Shown one piece after another: positions 23,873-32,514 of a stretch of 64,000 bases of DNA. The translations under genes were made by a program, and so were the position numbers. The stretch's first letter is position 1; each line of letters opens with the position of its first letter. Source of the DNA: JAUMBM01 sp964441755 (GTDB lineage: Bacteria > Bacteroidota > Bacteroidia > Chitinophagales > Saprospiraceae). The stretch covers positions 557,365 through 621,364 of the forward strand of contig CAYTVG010000001.1 of NCBI GenBank assembly GCA_964441755.1, read 5' to 3'. A model generated the notes under the pieces. It was given only the letters and a program-made list of their open reading frames with translations, made no database searches and was not told the origin of the DNA.

Positions 23873-26428
23873 TTAATACACAACTACCCGCTGCCGGTAC
23901 GGCTGCTGCCTGAGCGTATGCGTCAGCTCAAGGATATACATTCCGGCAGGCATGCCCGTCAGCGGGATGGACTGCAGCAGCTGCCCCTGCGCGAGCAGTT
24001 GGCCTTTGGTATCAAAAAACCGGTAAGACCAGCCATGATTGTCATCATCTGCGGGCAGCCGTACAAAAAGGTTGCCGGTAGCAGGGTTGGGGTACACCAG
24101 CAGTGGTTGTTCTGCAGCAACCTCCTCATCGGCCGTCGGCAGGGGTGGCTCGCTGCCCACGACGGGCCGAATCATGAGTGCTCCCGGCAGCACGCCGCTG
24201 ACAGGCACCCAGCCCAGCCCGTTGTTGGCAAATATATTGCCTGCTGTTACCGGATTGTTGCGGTCATAGCCTACAGCGATGCAACTGCCCAAAGCGCAGT
24301 TGGACGCCTGCAGCCAGCCAATGTAAAAATCGCCTGCAGGCAGCGGCAGCGGGCTCAGCTGGCCGGTGGCATCGACCAGCGGGTAGGAGGTAAAGCCGTG
24401 CAGGGTGTCGAAGTAAACATCTGTATAGTCGGGAGTCAGTCGCAACTCGTATTCGGGAGAGCCGTCAAGCTCGCCAATCCAGACGCGCAGACGCATATCC
24501 TGCTGGGCATAGCTGCCGCCCGTATAGGGGAAGTGAAGCTGTATGCCCTGCAGGGTATCGGCCACGCTAGCTGTATACCGCTGCGCAACCTGCCGCCCCG
24601 GCCCGTTTTCCAGCGCTGCCTCGGCTGTACCATCATCATAGGCAAAAAAATCAGAGAAGACAGTGGTGCGCTCTACCAAATCGTTGCGGGAGACAGACTC
24701 GAGGCCGGGACCACCCACCTGACTGGTATTGTTGAGGGAGTAGCGCAGCCTGAAGCGAAGCTCGTCATAGGCGTTGTAGGCAGTGTTGTTCATGCCTGCA
24801 AGGAATGAAGCCCATACAGAAGGGAAGGTCGGATCGCCAAGCAGGCTGTAAGACCGATTGATCCAGTCGCCGTTGGGAATATTGCTTTCCTGTGCGTTGA
24901 AGAGCGTGACGGTGCTAAAGGGTTGCAAATTGCTGTTGAGCTCCAGCAGTTGTACGGCCGAAGGACTCGCATTGAGCGTCTGGTCGGCATGGTTGTAAAG
25001 CCCCACCTGCAGTTCTTCCCGCAGCAGGGCAGTCGGATCGGCTTTGAAATGCCGCCAGGGCATGCTGCTGTAGGGTGTGATGATGGGGTCCGGCAGGCGG
25101 GTGAAAGCCACATCGCTGATGGTGCGCTGGGTGAGCTGCACATCGAGTCGTACGTAGTCAATGTTCCAGATGTCCCGCATGCCCTGCCGGTCAGCCACGT
25201 TGACGAAACGAAACTGAAAGAAGGCGTGCTGGAAGATTGATGTGAGCGGTATGGAGACAAACCGGAAGCTGTCGACAACCGTCACCGGGGTACTGCCCGG
25301 CAGGCCGGCAAAGCTTCTGACGGTCACCCACTGGCCGTTGGGCAGTATGCACTGTACCAGCAGAGAGTCGCTGATTTCGGGGCGGTCGCCCAGGCCACCG
25401 CGCTGTACCCAGAAAGTGAGCACGGGTGTGCCCAGCACGCCCTGTAAGTTTAGATAGGTAGAAGTGAGGCGGTCGGCTTGTCCGGGATTGCCGCCCCAGG
25501 GCCTGCCGCGGTGGTTGACACCATCGAGGGTGGCTACCCCCACAGAAGGGGGCTGTATACCAAAAGAGGTGTTGATATAGGCCTCCCGGTCGAGCCACAA
25601 ATTGCCATCCGGCACAGGGGAAGTTCCGGAAAAATCATCCATAAAGGGCAGTGCCCGGCTGGACCTGTTGATGCGGAATGCGTAGTGGTAGGTGTCACAG
25701 ATGCCGTAATCGTCGCATATACGGACGCATACGGAATCTACACCACCAAAGCGGGAAGCGCGGTAAATGAGGGTTTCGTCGGGACCCGAATAATCAGAAA
25801 AATAAGCAAGCTGATCACGGCCGGCATAGTTGTCGGGACAGTCGACGAATTCGTTGCAGCGCAGTTGTCCCGGCAGCACAGTGGTGTTGATCGCCAGTTG
25901 GGTTACAGACTCAGGGCTCACGATCTGCGCTGCAGGGAAGTAGTGTCTGTCGCGCCGCCGGGCGAGCAGGTCGTAGTACAAAGTGTCGAAGCATAGCCCG
26001 GTAGTGGCCGAACAAACAGCGATTCCCAACTGGTCTATACCTGCTGTTACAGTTGGATTGGGCGTGTAGGTGAGCAAGTTGCCTGCCAAAGATGCCTGTC
26101 CGTTGACTGCTGCAGCGCAGTTGATACACTGAAATATGAGTGGTCCTCGACCCGAACTGTCTGCGGTGATGAGTTGGCGGAGCGTATCACCTGCTACGAC
26201 AACCGTCGCACCACTCACCGGCAGCTCGCAATCATCGGTCTTTTCTGCCGATGTATAGCGACCGGAGGGTGGCGGCAATAAACGTTCTTCCTGCTGATGC
26301 AGCAGCCATATCGACGCATTGCCCGCAAGCGGACTGAGGTGCTGGGCACTGAGCTCAAGGGCACACAGCAACTTAACGGTTGCAATCAAACCGATGGCTA
26401 TACAGCCTATGGAATTCATTCTTTTCAT
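23873..26428 (-). CDS. Large secreted protein with T9SS type A sorting domain
   Basis: An 851-residue exported protein. A signal peptide covers about residues 1-28 (ends LCALELSAQ). The C-terminal 80 residues are a T9SS sorting domain: VYPNPATGNLFVRLP, then YRFFDTKGQLLAQGQL, then GMPAGMYILEL, with the final strand QRVVVY. The cargo part is beta-rich; residues about 60-320 contain cadherin- or Ig-like stretches with paired Cys, and residues around 330-480 resemble a jelly-roll (FWVQRGGLGDRPEISDSLLV). No catalytic motif was found. It would be passed by the type IX system to the cell surface or medium, perhaps as an adhesin. Confidence 0.87.
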   Translation of the reverse strand: MKRMNSIGCIAIGLIATVKLLCALELSAQHLSPLAGNASIWLLHQQEERLLPPPSGRYTSAEKTDDCELPVSGATVVVAGDTLRQLITADSSGRGPLIFQCINCAAAVNGQASLAGNLLTYTPNPTVTAGIDQLGIAVCSATTGLCFDTLYYDLLARRRDRHYFPAAQIVSPESVTQLAINTTVLPGQLRCNEFVDCPDNYAGRDQLAYFSDYSGPDETLIYRASRFGGVDSVCVRICDDYGICDTYHYAFRINRSSRALPFMDDFSGTSPVPDGNLWLDREAYINTSFGIQPPSVGVATLDGVNHRGRPWGGNPGQADRLTSTYLNLQGVLGTPVLTFWVQRGGLGDRPEISDSLLVQCILPNGQWVTVRSFAGLPGSTPVTVVDSFRFVSIPLTSIFQHAFFQFRFVNVADRQGMRDIWNIDYVRLDVQLTQRTISDVAFTRLPDPIITPYSSMPWRHFKADPTALLREELQVGLYNHADQTLNASPSAVQLLELNSNLQPFSTVTLFNAQESNIPNGDWINRSYSLLGDPTFPSVWASFLAGMNNTAYNAYDELRFRLRYSLNNTSQVGGPGLESVSRNDLVERTTVFSDFFAYDDGTAEAALENGPGRQVAQRYTASVADTLQGIQLHFPYTGGSYAQQDMRLRVWIGELDGSPEYELRLTPDYTDVYFDTLHGFTSYPLVDATGQLSPLPLPAGDFYIGWLQASNCALGSCIAVGYDRNNPVTAGNIFANNGLGWVPVSGVLPGALMIRPVVGSEPPLPTADEEVAAEQPLLVYPNPATGNLFVRLPADDDNHGWSYRFFDTKGQLLAQGQLLQSIPLTGMPAGMYILELTHTLRQQPYRQRVVVY

Positions 26429-27040
26429 ATGAAACCAACACTTTGTAATGTCTCAATCAATGCGGATCAGAGGTGTTGACGAACCGGTCCGGATGCTGCT
26501 CGAGTGCTTATCCGGCATTTTATCAGTAGGTTTAAAATAGTGCTTTTCACAGATTTTTGCCCTTTTTCAGTCGCCCGGCGGCCACCGCACTCCTTCAAAA
26601 ACGCAAAAATGTGCGAAAATATACGCCGTTTTTGTTTTTGGCATAAAATCGCCGACAGGCGCTGAGCAGTTGTGCAATGGCTTTTGGCTGTAGCTGCCCG
26701 CATCAGGCGGCTCGCAAAGATAAGAATTCATTCTATTGACGCGCAGGAAGTAGGCAGAGAGCTCGCCGGATTGTCATCGCAGTGGCAGATAGCTGTAGAT
26801 CAACCAGGCTACGGACAATCCGGTCAAATACGGCAGCGTTTGGCGCAGATAAAACCAGTGTACGGCGCTTTGCTGCCCAGTGATGGCAGTGTTGACCAAA
26901 ACACCATATGTATAAACAGATTATATTGAGCCAAAATATTTTTAAAAAAGACATTCAAAACATTTGTTGCATAAAAATATTTGTTTTATCTTGTGGTGAA
27001 ATTAATCAGTTTTGTTATTTATCAACAAAAGCCGTGCAAT
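26429..27040. other. 612-bp intergenic region with promoter at its right end
   Basis: Between the divergent T9SS cargo and S24 genes. The left part has no feature I can support. A minus-strand frame of about 40 codons ending at 26774 has a hydrophobic segment but only a TTG start, so it is not called. The right end carries the S24 promoter. Confidence 0.4.
26963..26994 (+). promoter_or_regulatory. Promoter of the S24 regulator gene
   Basis: TTTG at 26963-26966 and TATCTTGT at 26987-26994 are 20 nt apart, close to TTTG-N20-TAnnTTTG with the last bases shifted. The start would be near 27001, giving a 40-nt leader. Confidence 0.55.
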
Positions 27041-27778
27041 ATGATAAGTGATGACCGGAGACAGTTGAACGAGCGTTTTATCAAGGTATTCAGGATTTTA
27101 GAGGATAGAGGAGAGATTGTAAAGAATGACCGCGGAGGTAAAGGTATGGGGGATTTTGCTGAGAAAATTCTTGGCAACAAGGCCTACGGGCACATCATTC
27201 GCGCTTATCTCAATCCGAAAGAGAATCGTTGTATTGACTACAGTCAGGCCAGAAAGTTGTGTGAGGAGTATGGTGTCAACATATCTTATATGTTCGAGGG
27301 GATTGGTGTTCCCTTTGGATTTGATCTTTCCGAAGCCCCTGAGCCGGAGGTAGACCGCGGCACTAAAGCCCGGCAGGGGAATATCCTGGCGACCTCTGTC
27401 GAGGCTCTGGCCGGTTTGCCTTTGGTAAATGATGAGCGGGAGACTATGGAGTACTTTTCGCTGCCGGGCCTGTCAGGTTCCGGTCTCGTAGCCATCCCTG
27501 TCAATGGCAACAGTATGGAACCGGTTATTTATGAAGGAGATATGATCATCTGCAGGCTGATCAACGGCCTGCATGAGATCAAGGACAATAAGGTCTACGC
27601 AGTCAAGAACAACGGGCAATTGTGGGTCAAGTACGTCAAAACTATCAGAAATGACAAAGGTCGTATCACGCACCTGCGCCTGATTTCTGCCAATTATCTC
27701 GAGCACGAGCCTTTCGTCATCGAAGTGAATGAACATACCCGGCTTTATCTCGTCATCAGAAAGATTAGTGAAATTTAA
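27041..27778 (+). CDS. S24 family (LexA/CI-like) transcriptional regulator
   Basis: A 245-residue cytoplasmic regulator. The N-terminal 90 residues are a divergent DNA-binding region (FAEKILGNKAYGHIIRAYLN, then ARKLCEEYGVNISYMFEG, like an XRE helix-turn-helix). The C-terminal S24 domain has the Ser motif VNGNSMEPVIYEGDMIICR near residue 152 and the Lys in GQLWVKYV near 195. A clear Ala-Gly self-cleavage site was not found, so it may not be a classic LexA; in Bacteroidota similar proteins respond to stress or phage. The ATG at 27041 is preferred over an upstream TTG inside the promoter. Eight hairpins follow the gene. Confidence 0.83.
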   Translation: MISDDRRQLNERFIKVFRILEDRGEIVKNDRGGKGMGDFAEKILGNKAYGHIIRAYLNPKENRCIDYSQARKLCEEYGVNISYMFEGIGVPFGFDLSEAPEPEVDRGTKARQGNILATSVEALAGLPLVNDERETMEYFSLPGLSGSGLVAIPVNGNSMEPVIYEGDMIICRLINGLHEIKDNKVYAVKNNGQLWVKYVKTIRNDKGRITHLRLISANYLEHEPFVIEVNEHTRLYLVIRKISEI

Positions 27779-27779
27779 A

Positions 27780-28122
27780 GCTTCAGGTTTTTGGCGGCTG
27801 TGCCGCCAAAAACCTGAAGCAGTTGGGAAGCTTTTCCCGGCATTGCCGGGAAAAGCTTCAACACCTGCTGTTTGATTTTTGAAAAAAATCAAACAGCAAA
27901 ATAACCGACTATTAAGCTTTTTGCGGCACAGCCGCAAAAAAACACAGTACCTGCTGTTTGATTTTTGAAAAAAATCAAACAGCAAAATAACCGACTACTA
28001 AGCTTTTTGCGGCACAGCCGCAAAAAAACACAACACCTGCTGTTTGATTTTTGAAAAAAATCAAACAGCAAAATAACCGATTACTAAGCTTTTTGCGGCA
28101 CAGCCGCAAAAAGCTTAGTAAC
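27780..28122. repeat. Hairpin array including an 86-bp unit in three copies
   Basis: Two single hairpins come first: a 19-bp stem (27780-27820) and a 16-bp stem (27827-27859). Then an 86-bp unit is repeated at 27865, 27951 and 28037. Each unit holds one hairpin with the core TGCTGTTTGATTTTT and its complement, and another with stem TTTTTGCGGC. A partial further copy begins near 28131. No gene is present. The region could block transcription in both directions, form a structured RNA, or be a REP-type element array. Confidence 0.9.
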
Positions 28123-28156
28123 CAAAGAATTTCCTGCTGTTTTTTTGTTTTGTACC

Positions 28157-28197
28157 CTCCCTGTAAACGATCCCTCGTTAACAAGGGAGGTTTTTTT
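28157..28197 (+). terminator. Intrinsic terminator after the hairpin array
   Basis: CCTCCCTGTAAACGA pairs with the segment ending in AAGGGAGG (imperfect stem, 28157-28190) and is followed by seven T. It would end plus-strand transcripts from the S24 gene. Confidence 0.65.
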
Positions 28198-28266
28198 ATC
28201 CCCCTCCACCGCTGCCGGGCCGCACTCCCCGGTCGCATGCGCGCAACAACATACATCAGCTACGGC

Positions 28267-29292
28267 TCACTTGAGGCGCACACCAGTGCCGGGGGCATCC
28301 GGGAAGTGTACCAGTCCTTGTTCATCAATGCACACACCTTCTGCAGGGTCTTTTGCGAGTAGCAGTGCGCCGTCCATATCTACATAGTCGAGCCAGGGGA
28401 GTAGCTGTGCAATGGCAGAGATGCCAACAGAACTCTCCGTCATGCAACCAACCATGACGCGCAGCCCTCGCCGACGGGCATTGGTAATCATACGGCGCGC
28501 CGGCGTCAGGCCTCCGCATTTCATAAGTTTGATGTTGATGCCGTGAAAAAGGGGTGCACAGCGCTCGACATCCGCTTCGGTATGACAACTTTCATCGGCA
28601 ATGACGGGTAGTTGACTGTGCTTGTATACATAAGCCTGTCCGTCGGTATCTTCCGGGCGCAGAGGTTGTTCAATAAACTCCACACCCAAATCGCGTAAGG
28701 GACCGGAGAGTTCAACGGTCTGGGTTGCCGTCCAGGCTGTATTGGCGTCTACCCGGAAAGCGGCCTTGGTATGTGCCCGCAGTGCGCGCACGATGGACAA
28801 ATCGTCAGCTGTACCTAGTTTGATTTTGTAGACAGGCCAGGGGCGTTCCTGCATTTTGGCAATCATCTCAGGAATCTCGGCCAGTCCTATGGTATAGCTG
28901 GTTGCCAAAGGGGGGGAAGCGGGGGGATCCCACAGCAGACCCAGCCGTTTGCCCTGTCGCCGGGCCCAAAGGTCATTGGCGGCTTCATCAATCATACACT
29001 GTACAAAGGGACTGTCGGAAAGATGAGGCCGCAGCGCCTCCCAGTATTGCTCCGGCTGTTGTAAAGGGGTATTTTCAATGAAAGGCCTCGCCTGCTCGAG
29101 TTTTTGAATCATCCCTTCGCGACTGATGCCATAGTAGATGGTGGCAGTCGCTTCGCCAAAACCCGATAGCCCGGAATCATCCCGCAGTTCGGCTACCAGA
29201 CTGGCTTGCACTGTTCTGGCAGCCTGGTGGGTGATGGTAAAGGCATGTGCCAGCGGCAGGTCAAAAGCGTGCAGGCGGAGTTCCATCGGCAT
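28267..29292 (-). CDS. Dipeptide epimerase (L-Ala-D/L-Glu epimerase-like, enolase superfamily)
   Basis: A 341-residue enzyme of the enolase superfamily. The barrel shows the KxK motif YKIKLG near residue 154, metal ligands in RVDANTAWT near 180, EFIEQPL near 205 and IADESCHTE near 233, and the second catalytic Lys in NIKLMKCGGL near 258. This arrangement matches L-Ala-D/L-Glu epimerases that recycle murein peptides, with broader dipeptide specificity possible. The ATG at 29292 (or 29286) begins directly at the first strand, MPMELRLHAF. The gene is divergent from aroB, with an inverted repeat in between. Confidence 0.88.
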   Translation of the reverse strand: MPMELRLHAFDLPLAHAFTITHQAARTVQASLVAELRDDSGLSGFGEATATIYYGISREGMIQKLEQARPFIENTPLQQPEQYWEALRPHLSDSPFVQCMIDEAANDLWARRQGKRLGLLWDPPASPPLATSYTIGLAEIPEMIAKMQERPWPVYKIKLGTADDLSIVRALRAHTKAAFRVDANTAWTATQTVELSGPLRDLGVEFIEQPLRPEDTDGQAYVYKHSQLPVIADESCHTEADVERCAPLFHGINIKLMKCGGLTPARRMITNARRRGLRVMVGCMTESSVGISAIAQLLPWLDYVDMDGALLLAKDPAEGVCIDEQGLVHFPDAPGTGVRLK

Positions 29293-29321
29293 ATTGTTTA
29301 CTTGTTGACAAAGATAGGGGT

Positions 29322-29377
29322 AAATTGCATGAAAGTGTTTCGCTACACGCTTGTCACGAAGTACTTTCATGCAATTT
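29322..29377. promoter_or_regulatory. Inverted repeat between epimerase and aroB genes
   Basis: AAATTGCATGAAAGT (29322-29336) is matched by its exact complement at 29363-29377, with a 26-nt middle part that can extend pairing. It lies 30 bp upstream of the epimerase start. It may be an operator or a hairpin in the leader. Confidence 0.6.
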
Positions 29378-29414
29378 TATCCTCATTGGGGTGTTGAAGG
29401 AGGTATGGAAAACT

Positions 29415-29422
29415 TACCTTTG
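29415..29422 (+). promoter_or_regulatory. Upstream -7 box for aroB
   Basis: TACCTTTG fits TAnnTTTG; a TTG at 29394 gives an 18-nt spacer. A transcript from here would carry a leader of about 225 nt that includes the 64-bp repeats. A second exact -7 box, TACTTTTG (29620-29627), lies nearer the gene. Confidence 0.45.
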
Positions 29423-29483
29423 TGATGGTCCGTACGATGCGCGTGAGCCGGTGACCAGCGGGCTCAGGATTGAAGCATCAATG

Positions 29484-29632
29484 GCAATAGCTGCTCTTGT
29501 TCCTGTTCGGTACCGGTTCTGCGACAGATTTACGATCTGTTGCGGTAGCAATAGCTGCTCTTGTTCCTGTCCGGTACCGGTTCTGCGACAGGCTTACGAT
29601 CTGTTGCAGGCGCTGTGGCTACTTTTGTTCCA
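29484..29632. repeat. 64-bp tandem repeat in the aroB leader
   Basis: Two copies start at 29484 and 29548 and differ by a few bases. At 29612, exactly 64 bp on, a partial third copy follows with about 15 of 20 positions matching. In this third copy the changes create the sequence TACTTTTG, a perfect -7 box. The unit encodes GGTACCGG and ACAGATT...ATCTGTTG-type pairing. Confidence 0.85.
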
Positions 29633-29653
29633 CCAAATGCTTAGGATGTCGCT

Positions 29654-30721
29654 ATGCAAGTACTAGCATTACCACAATACGATATACACATAGGCGCTGT
29701 ATGCCAACCATTTGCTGACTGGCTGGAGGCGCAACCGTACAAACAACTGGCTGTACTGGCAGACGACAACACCCTCCGCCACTGCTGGCCGCTGCTGCAA
29801 CCTTTGCTGAGCCAGCGGGAAATCCGACTGATCGTCATCCCGGCCGGAGAAGTATACAAACAACTCGACACCTGTCAGCGCATCTGGGATCAGTTGTTTG
29901 ACGCTTCGTTTACGCGGGCCGACTGTCTGATCAACCTCGGTGGCGGGGTCATCGGAGATATGGGTGGTTTTGCAGCAGCCACCTACAAGCGGGGCATCGA
30001 TTTTATACAGTTCCCTACCACCCTGCTGGCGCAGGTCGACGCCTCGGTGGGCGGCAAACTGGGCATTGATTATCGCGATATCAAAAACAGCATAGGCTTA
30101 TTTCAGGCACCTAAGGCTGTGTGGATAGACCCCGTTTTTCTCAAAACACTGCCCTTTCGGCAGCTTCGCTCCGGCTTTGCTGAAATCATCAAGCACGTGC
30201 TGATTGCAGATGCATCCTGCTGGCCGGCCATCCGACAGCTCGGACGGCTGGAGGAGGTTGACTGGCAACCGTGGATTGTTCATTCTGTGGACATAAAGCG
30301 GGCGGTTGTCATGGCCGACTTTCAGGAGCAGGGCATACGCAAAGCGCTGAATTTTGGGCATACCATAGGCCATGCAGTTGAAAGTTACCTGCTGCCAACA
30401 GAGGCGGCGCTGCTGCATGGGGAAGCTATTGCCGCAGGCATGATAGCCGAAGCCTGGCTTTCTCACCGCTGCTGTGGCCTTCCCTACGATTCGCTGCTTC
30501 AGATTGTCGATCTCATCCGTACCCACTTTGATTTCTGCCGGTTGCCATCGGCTGCAGATGCTGAGCTGCTTGCGCTCATGCGGCAGGATAAAAAAAACAA
30601 AGACCATCGCATCAATTTCAGTCTGCTGTCCGCTATTGGCGAAGCAGTCGTTGATCAGTCGGTTGAGGAAGCGCTCATCCTGGAATCCATTCGTTTTTAC
30701 CGCGAACAATCACCGGGCTGA
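29654..30721 (+). CDS. aroB: 3-dehydroquinate synthase
   Basis: A 355-residue enzyme that converts DAHP to 3-dehydroquinate, the second step of the shikimate route to aromatic amino acids. The NAD-binding motif LGGGVIGDMGGFAAATYKRG is near residues 95-114, and QFPTTLLAQVDASVGGKLGI near 120 is a hallmark. The metal-binding residues fall in FAEIIKHVLIAD near 175, FGHTIGHAVES near 235 and LLHGEAIAAGM near 253. The length is normal for AroB of Bacteroidota. No other shikimate gene is adjacent. Two -7 boxes and a tandem repeat lie upstream. Confidence 0.95.
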   Translation: MQVLALPQYDIHIGAVCQPFADWLEAQPYKQLAVLADDNTLRHCWPLLQPLLSQREIRLIVIPAGEVYKQLDTCQRIWDQLFDASFTRADCLINLGGGVIGDMGGFAAATYKRGIDFIQFPTTLLAQVDASVGGKLGIDYRDIKNSIGLFQAPKAVWIDPVFLKTLPFRQLRSGFAEIIKHVLIADASCWPAIRQLGRLEEVDWQPWIVHSVDIKRAVVMADFQEQGIRKALNFGHTIGHAVESYLLPTEAALLHGEAIAAGMIAEAWLSHRCCGLPYDSLLQIVDLIRTHFDFCRLPSAADAELLALMRQDKKNKDHRINFSLLSAIGEAVVDQSVEEALILESIRFYREQSPG

Positions 30722-30779
30722 GTTGCTGAAGCGCGCAGCAATCGCCCAAAAAGGCGCGGTCGACAGGGATAAAAATCGC

Positions 30780-30787
30780 TATATTTG
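30780..30787 (+). promoter_or_regulatory. -7 box before lipoprotein gene
   Basis: TATATTTG fits TAnnTTTG and lies 21 nt upstream of the ATG at 30809. No TTTG is present at the -33 position. Confidence 0.45.
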
Positions 30788-30808
30788 CATTCTCTAAAAT
30801 CAATTGCT

Positions 30809-31318
30809 ATGAAAAGCAAATTCTTTGCTCTTTTGCTGATTGTCACCACGACAAGCCTGCTCGCCTGCAGCGACAATGCCAAGCCGTCGGAGGCTGATAG
30901 TACAGAAAATACTGCTGCCAGTCCTGCTACACCTGCTGCAGCCGTGAGCAACAGTGCGAGCTCCTTGCCGCCCATGTCAAAAGAACGGCTGCAGTATCTC
31001 TGGGACAATTGCGACTATATCGATTTTGTCTTCTTCGACCTGGATTTCTCCATGAGCCAGGAGGAAAGATCAGCCATTCAGGGCACTTTAGCGGGTATAG
31101 GCGCCAATGCACCTACCCTCAACCCTGCCTGCAAGCCTATGGGAAGGGTGTTTTTTCAGGTAGCCGGCAAAAATGTGGAAGAAGCAGATCTGGTCATGGG
31201 GCAGGGCTGTGTTTATTACATCTTCCAGGAAAACGGAAAACCCGCCTATGCCAACTTGCTGACAGAGCGCGGCTTCAAATTTTACCAGGACGTATTTACC
31301 CAGGTGCTCGGACAGTAA
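30809..31318 (+). CDS. Lipoprotein of unknown function
   Basis: A 169-residue lipoprotein. MKSKFFALLLIVTTTSLLAC is the signal peptide with lipobox LLAC at residue 20. A Ser/Ala/Thr-rich linker (residues 22-55) leads to a folded domain with LQYLWDNCDYIDFVFFDLDF, GKNVEEADLVMGQGCVYYIF and AYANLLTERGFKFY. Three Cys in the mature domain could form a disulfide. I do not recognise the family. It lies between aroB and the Ppx gene; a repeated AATTATCACAACC stretch flanks the gap to the next gene. Confidence 0.75.
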   Translation: MKSKFFALLLIVTTTSLLACSDNAKPSEADSTENTAASPATPAAAVSNSASSLPPMSKERLQYLWDNCDYIDFVFFDLDFSMSQEERSAIQGTLAGIGANAPTLNPACKPMGRVFFQVAGKNVEEADLVMGQGCVYYIFQENGKPAYANLLTERGFKFYQDVFTQVLGQ

Positions 31319-31402
31319 TTATCACAACCTATACCTGTGTACAGAGCAGGTTGGGCTAATCCTGCCCGGCTGCCTGGGCAATAATTATCACAACCACTAC
31401 CT

Positions 31403-32323
31403 ATGCCTGACAACAAATTTGCTGTTATCGACCTTGGAACCAACACCTTCCACTTGCTGATTGCCGGCCTGAATGCGCAGGGCGAGCTGCAGGTTGATCA
31501 CAGAGATCGCGTCTTTGTGCGACTCGGAGAGTCGGGTCTGCACCGCATTGGCGACGCCGCCTTTGAGCGCGGGCTGCAGACGATGCTCCGATTTTCGCAG
31601 CAACTGACGGCCAGGCCGGTGAAACAGTTGCGTGCGCTGGGTACAGCCGCGCTGCGCACAGCCGACAACGGCCGCGATTTTGTTTCCGCAGTGGCCAGTA
31701 CTACGGGTATACAGATCAGCCTGATCGATGGCGACGAGGAGGCGCGCCTGATTCATCGGGGCGTCGACTGGGCGCTGGGCAGGCAGTCTTCCCATGGCCG
31801 CTTTCTTATCATGGACATTGGCGGCGGAAGTATCGAATTCATCATTGCAGAGGACAGCCGCGTACTATGGGCACAAAGTTTTCCGGTGGGTATAGCTGTC
31901 TTTTTTCAGGAGTACCAGCATATCGACCCGCTACAGACAGCGGACATTCAACGGCTTAAGGCGCAGTTTGCAGCCCGGCTGCAGCCGCTCAAAAAAGCGC
32001 TGACGGCCTTGCCCACACACCACCTTGTGGGCTCATCAGGTACCTTTGATGTTCTGGACCAGCTACTTTCAACAGACAAACCCACGCCCTTCAGCAGCCG
32101 TATCGACCTTAGCCGGGTGGCGGATTTTTCCCGGGACCTGCTGCGCAGGACTCGTGCCGAAAGGCAGGCGCTGCCGTGGATGCCTTCGGAAAGGGTCGAC
32201 ATGATCGGCATTGCGATCGTTTTCATCGAAACGGTACTGGAGATGGCGGGTATCCGGGAGCTCACTGTCTCCGAATTTGCGCTGAAGGAGGGGGTGTTGG
32301 CAGACATGATAGAGACCGCCTGA
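31403..32323 (+). CDS. Exopolyphosphatase / guanosine pentaphosphatase family (Ppx/GppA)
   Basis: A 306-residue protein of the ASKHA fold. It starts with the phosphate-1 motif FAVIDLGTNTFHLLIAG, has GTAALRTADNGRDFV near residue 75, the phosphate-2 motif MDIGGGSIEFIIAED near 137, and GSSGTFDVLDQLL near 210. At this length it has only the two core domains and lacks the C-terminal HD-like domain of the long E. coli enzymes. Members release phosphate from polyphosphate ends or convert pppGpp to ppGpp; which one applies is not visible. It is followed by a 34-nt perfect palindrome. Confidence 0.9.
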   Translation: MPDNKFAVIDLGTNTFHLLIAGLNAQGELQVDHRDRVFVRLGESGLHRIGDAAFERGLQTMLRFSQQLTARPVKQLRALGTAALRTADNGRDFVSAVASTTGIQISLIDGDEEARLIHRGVDWALGRQSSHGRFLIMDIGGGSIEFIIAEDSRVLWAQSFPVGIAVFFQEYQHIDPLQTADIQRLKAQFAARLQPLKKALTALPTHHLVGSSGTFDVLDQLLSTDKPTPFSSRIDLSRVADFSRDLLRRTRAERQALPWMPSERVDMIGIAIVFIETVLEMAGIRELTVSEFALKEGVLADMIETA

Positions 32324-32384
32324 GGTCTGAGCCAAAAGCGCGCTTATCACGGATTTCAGTATTGGCGGACACGAAAGAGACTGT

Positions 32385-32418
32385 CTGAGGATGTCAGCGC
32401 CGGCGCTGACATCCTCAG
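32385..32418. terminator. 34-nt perfect palindrome between convergent genes
   Basis: Perfect 17-bp arms with no loop, between the Ppx stop (32323) and the stop of the gene at 32515 on the other strand. The arms contain CTGAGGATGTCAGCGCC. No T tract follows; likely a bidirectional terminator or REP-like element. Confidence 0.65.
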
Positions 32419-32514
32419 GCAGATGTTGGCAGACAAGACAGAGACTCGTAGCGGCAGGTGCGCAGGCATAGCCGGGCTTTATGCCCAATGCCGCCTGGCC
32501 GGCCTGACAGCTGC

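Noticed and set aside
26774..26920. Minus-strand frame of about 40 codons with a hydrophobic segment
   Set aside because: Only a TTG start, no ribosome-binding site and no promoter seen; too little support.
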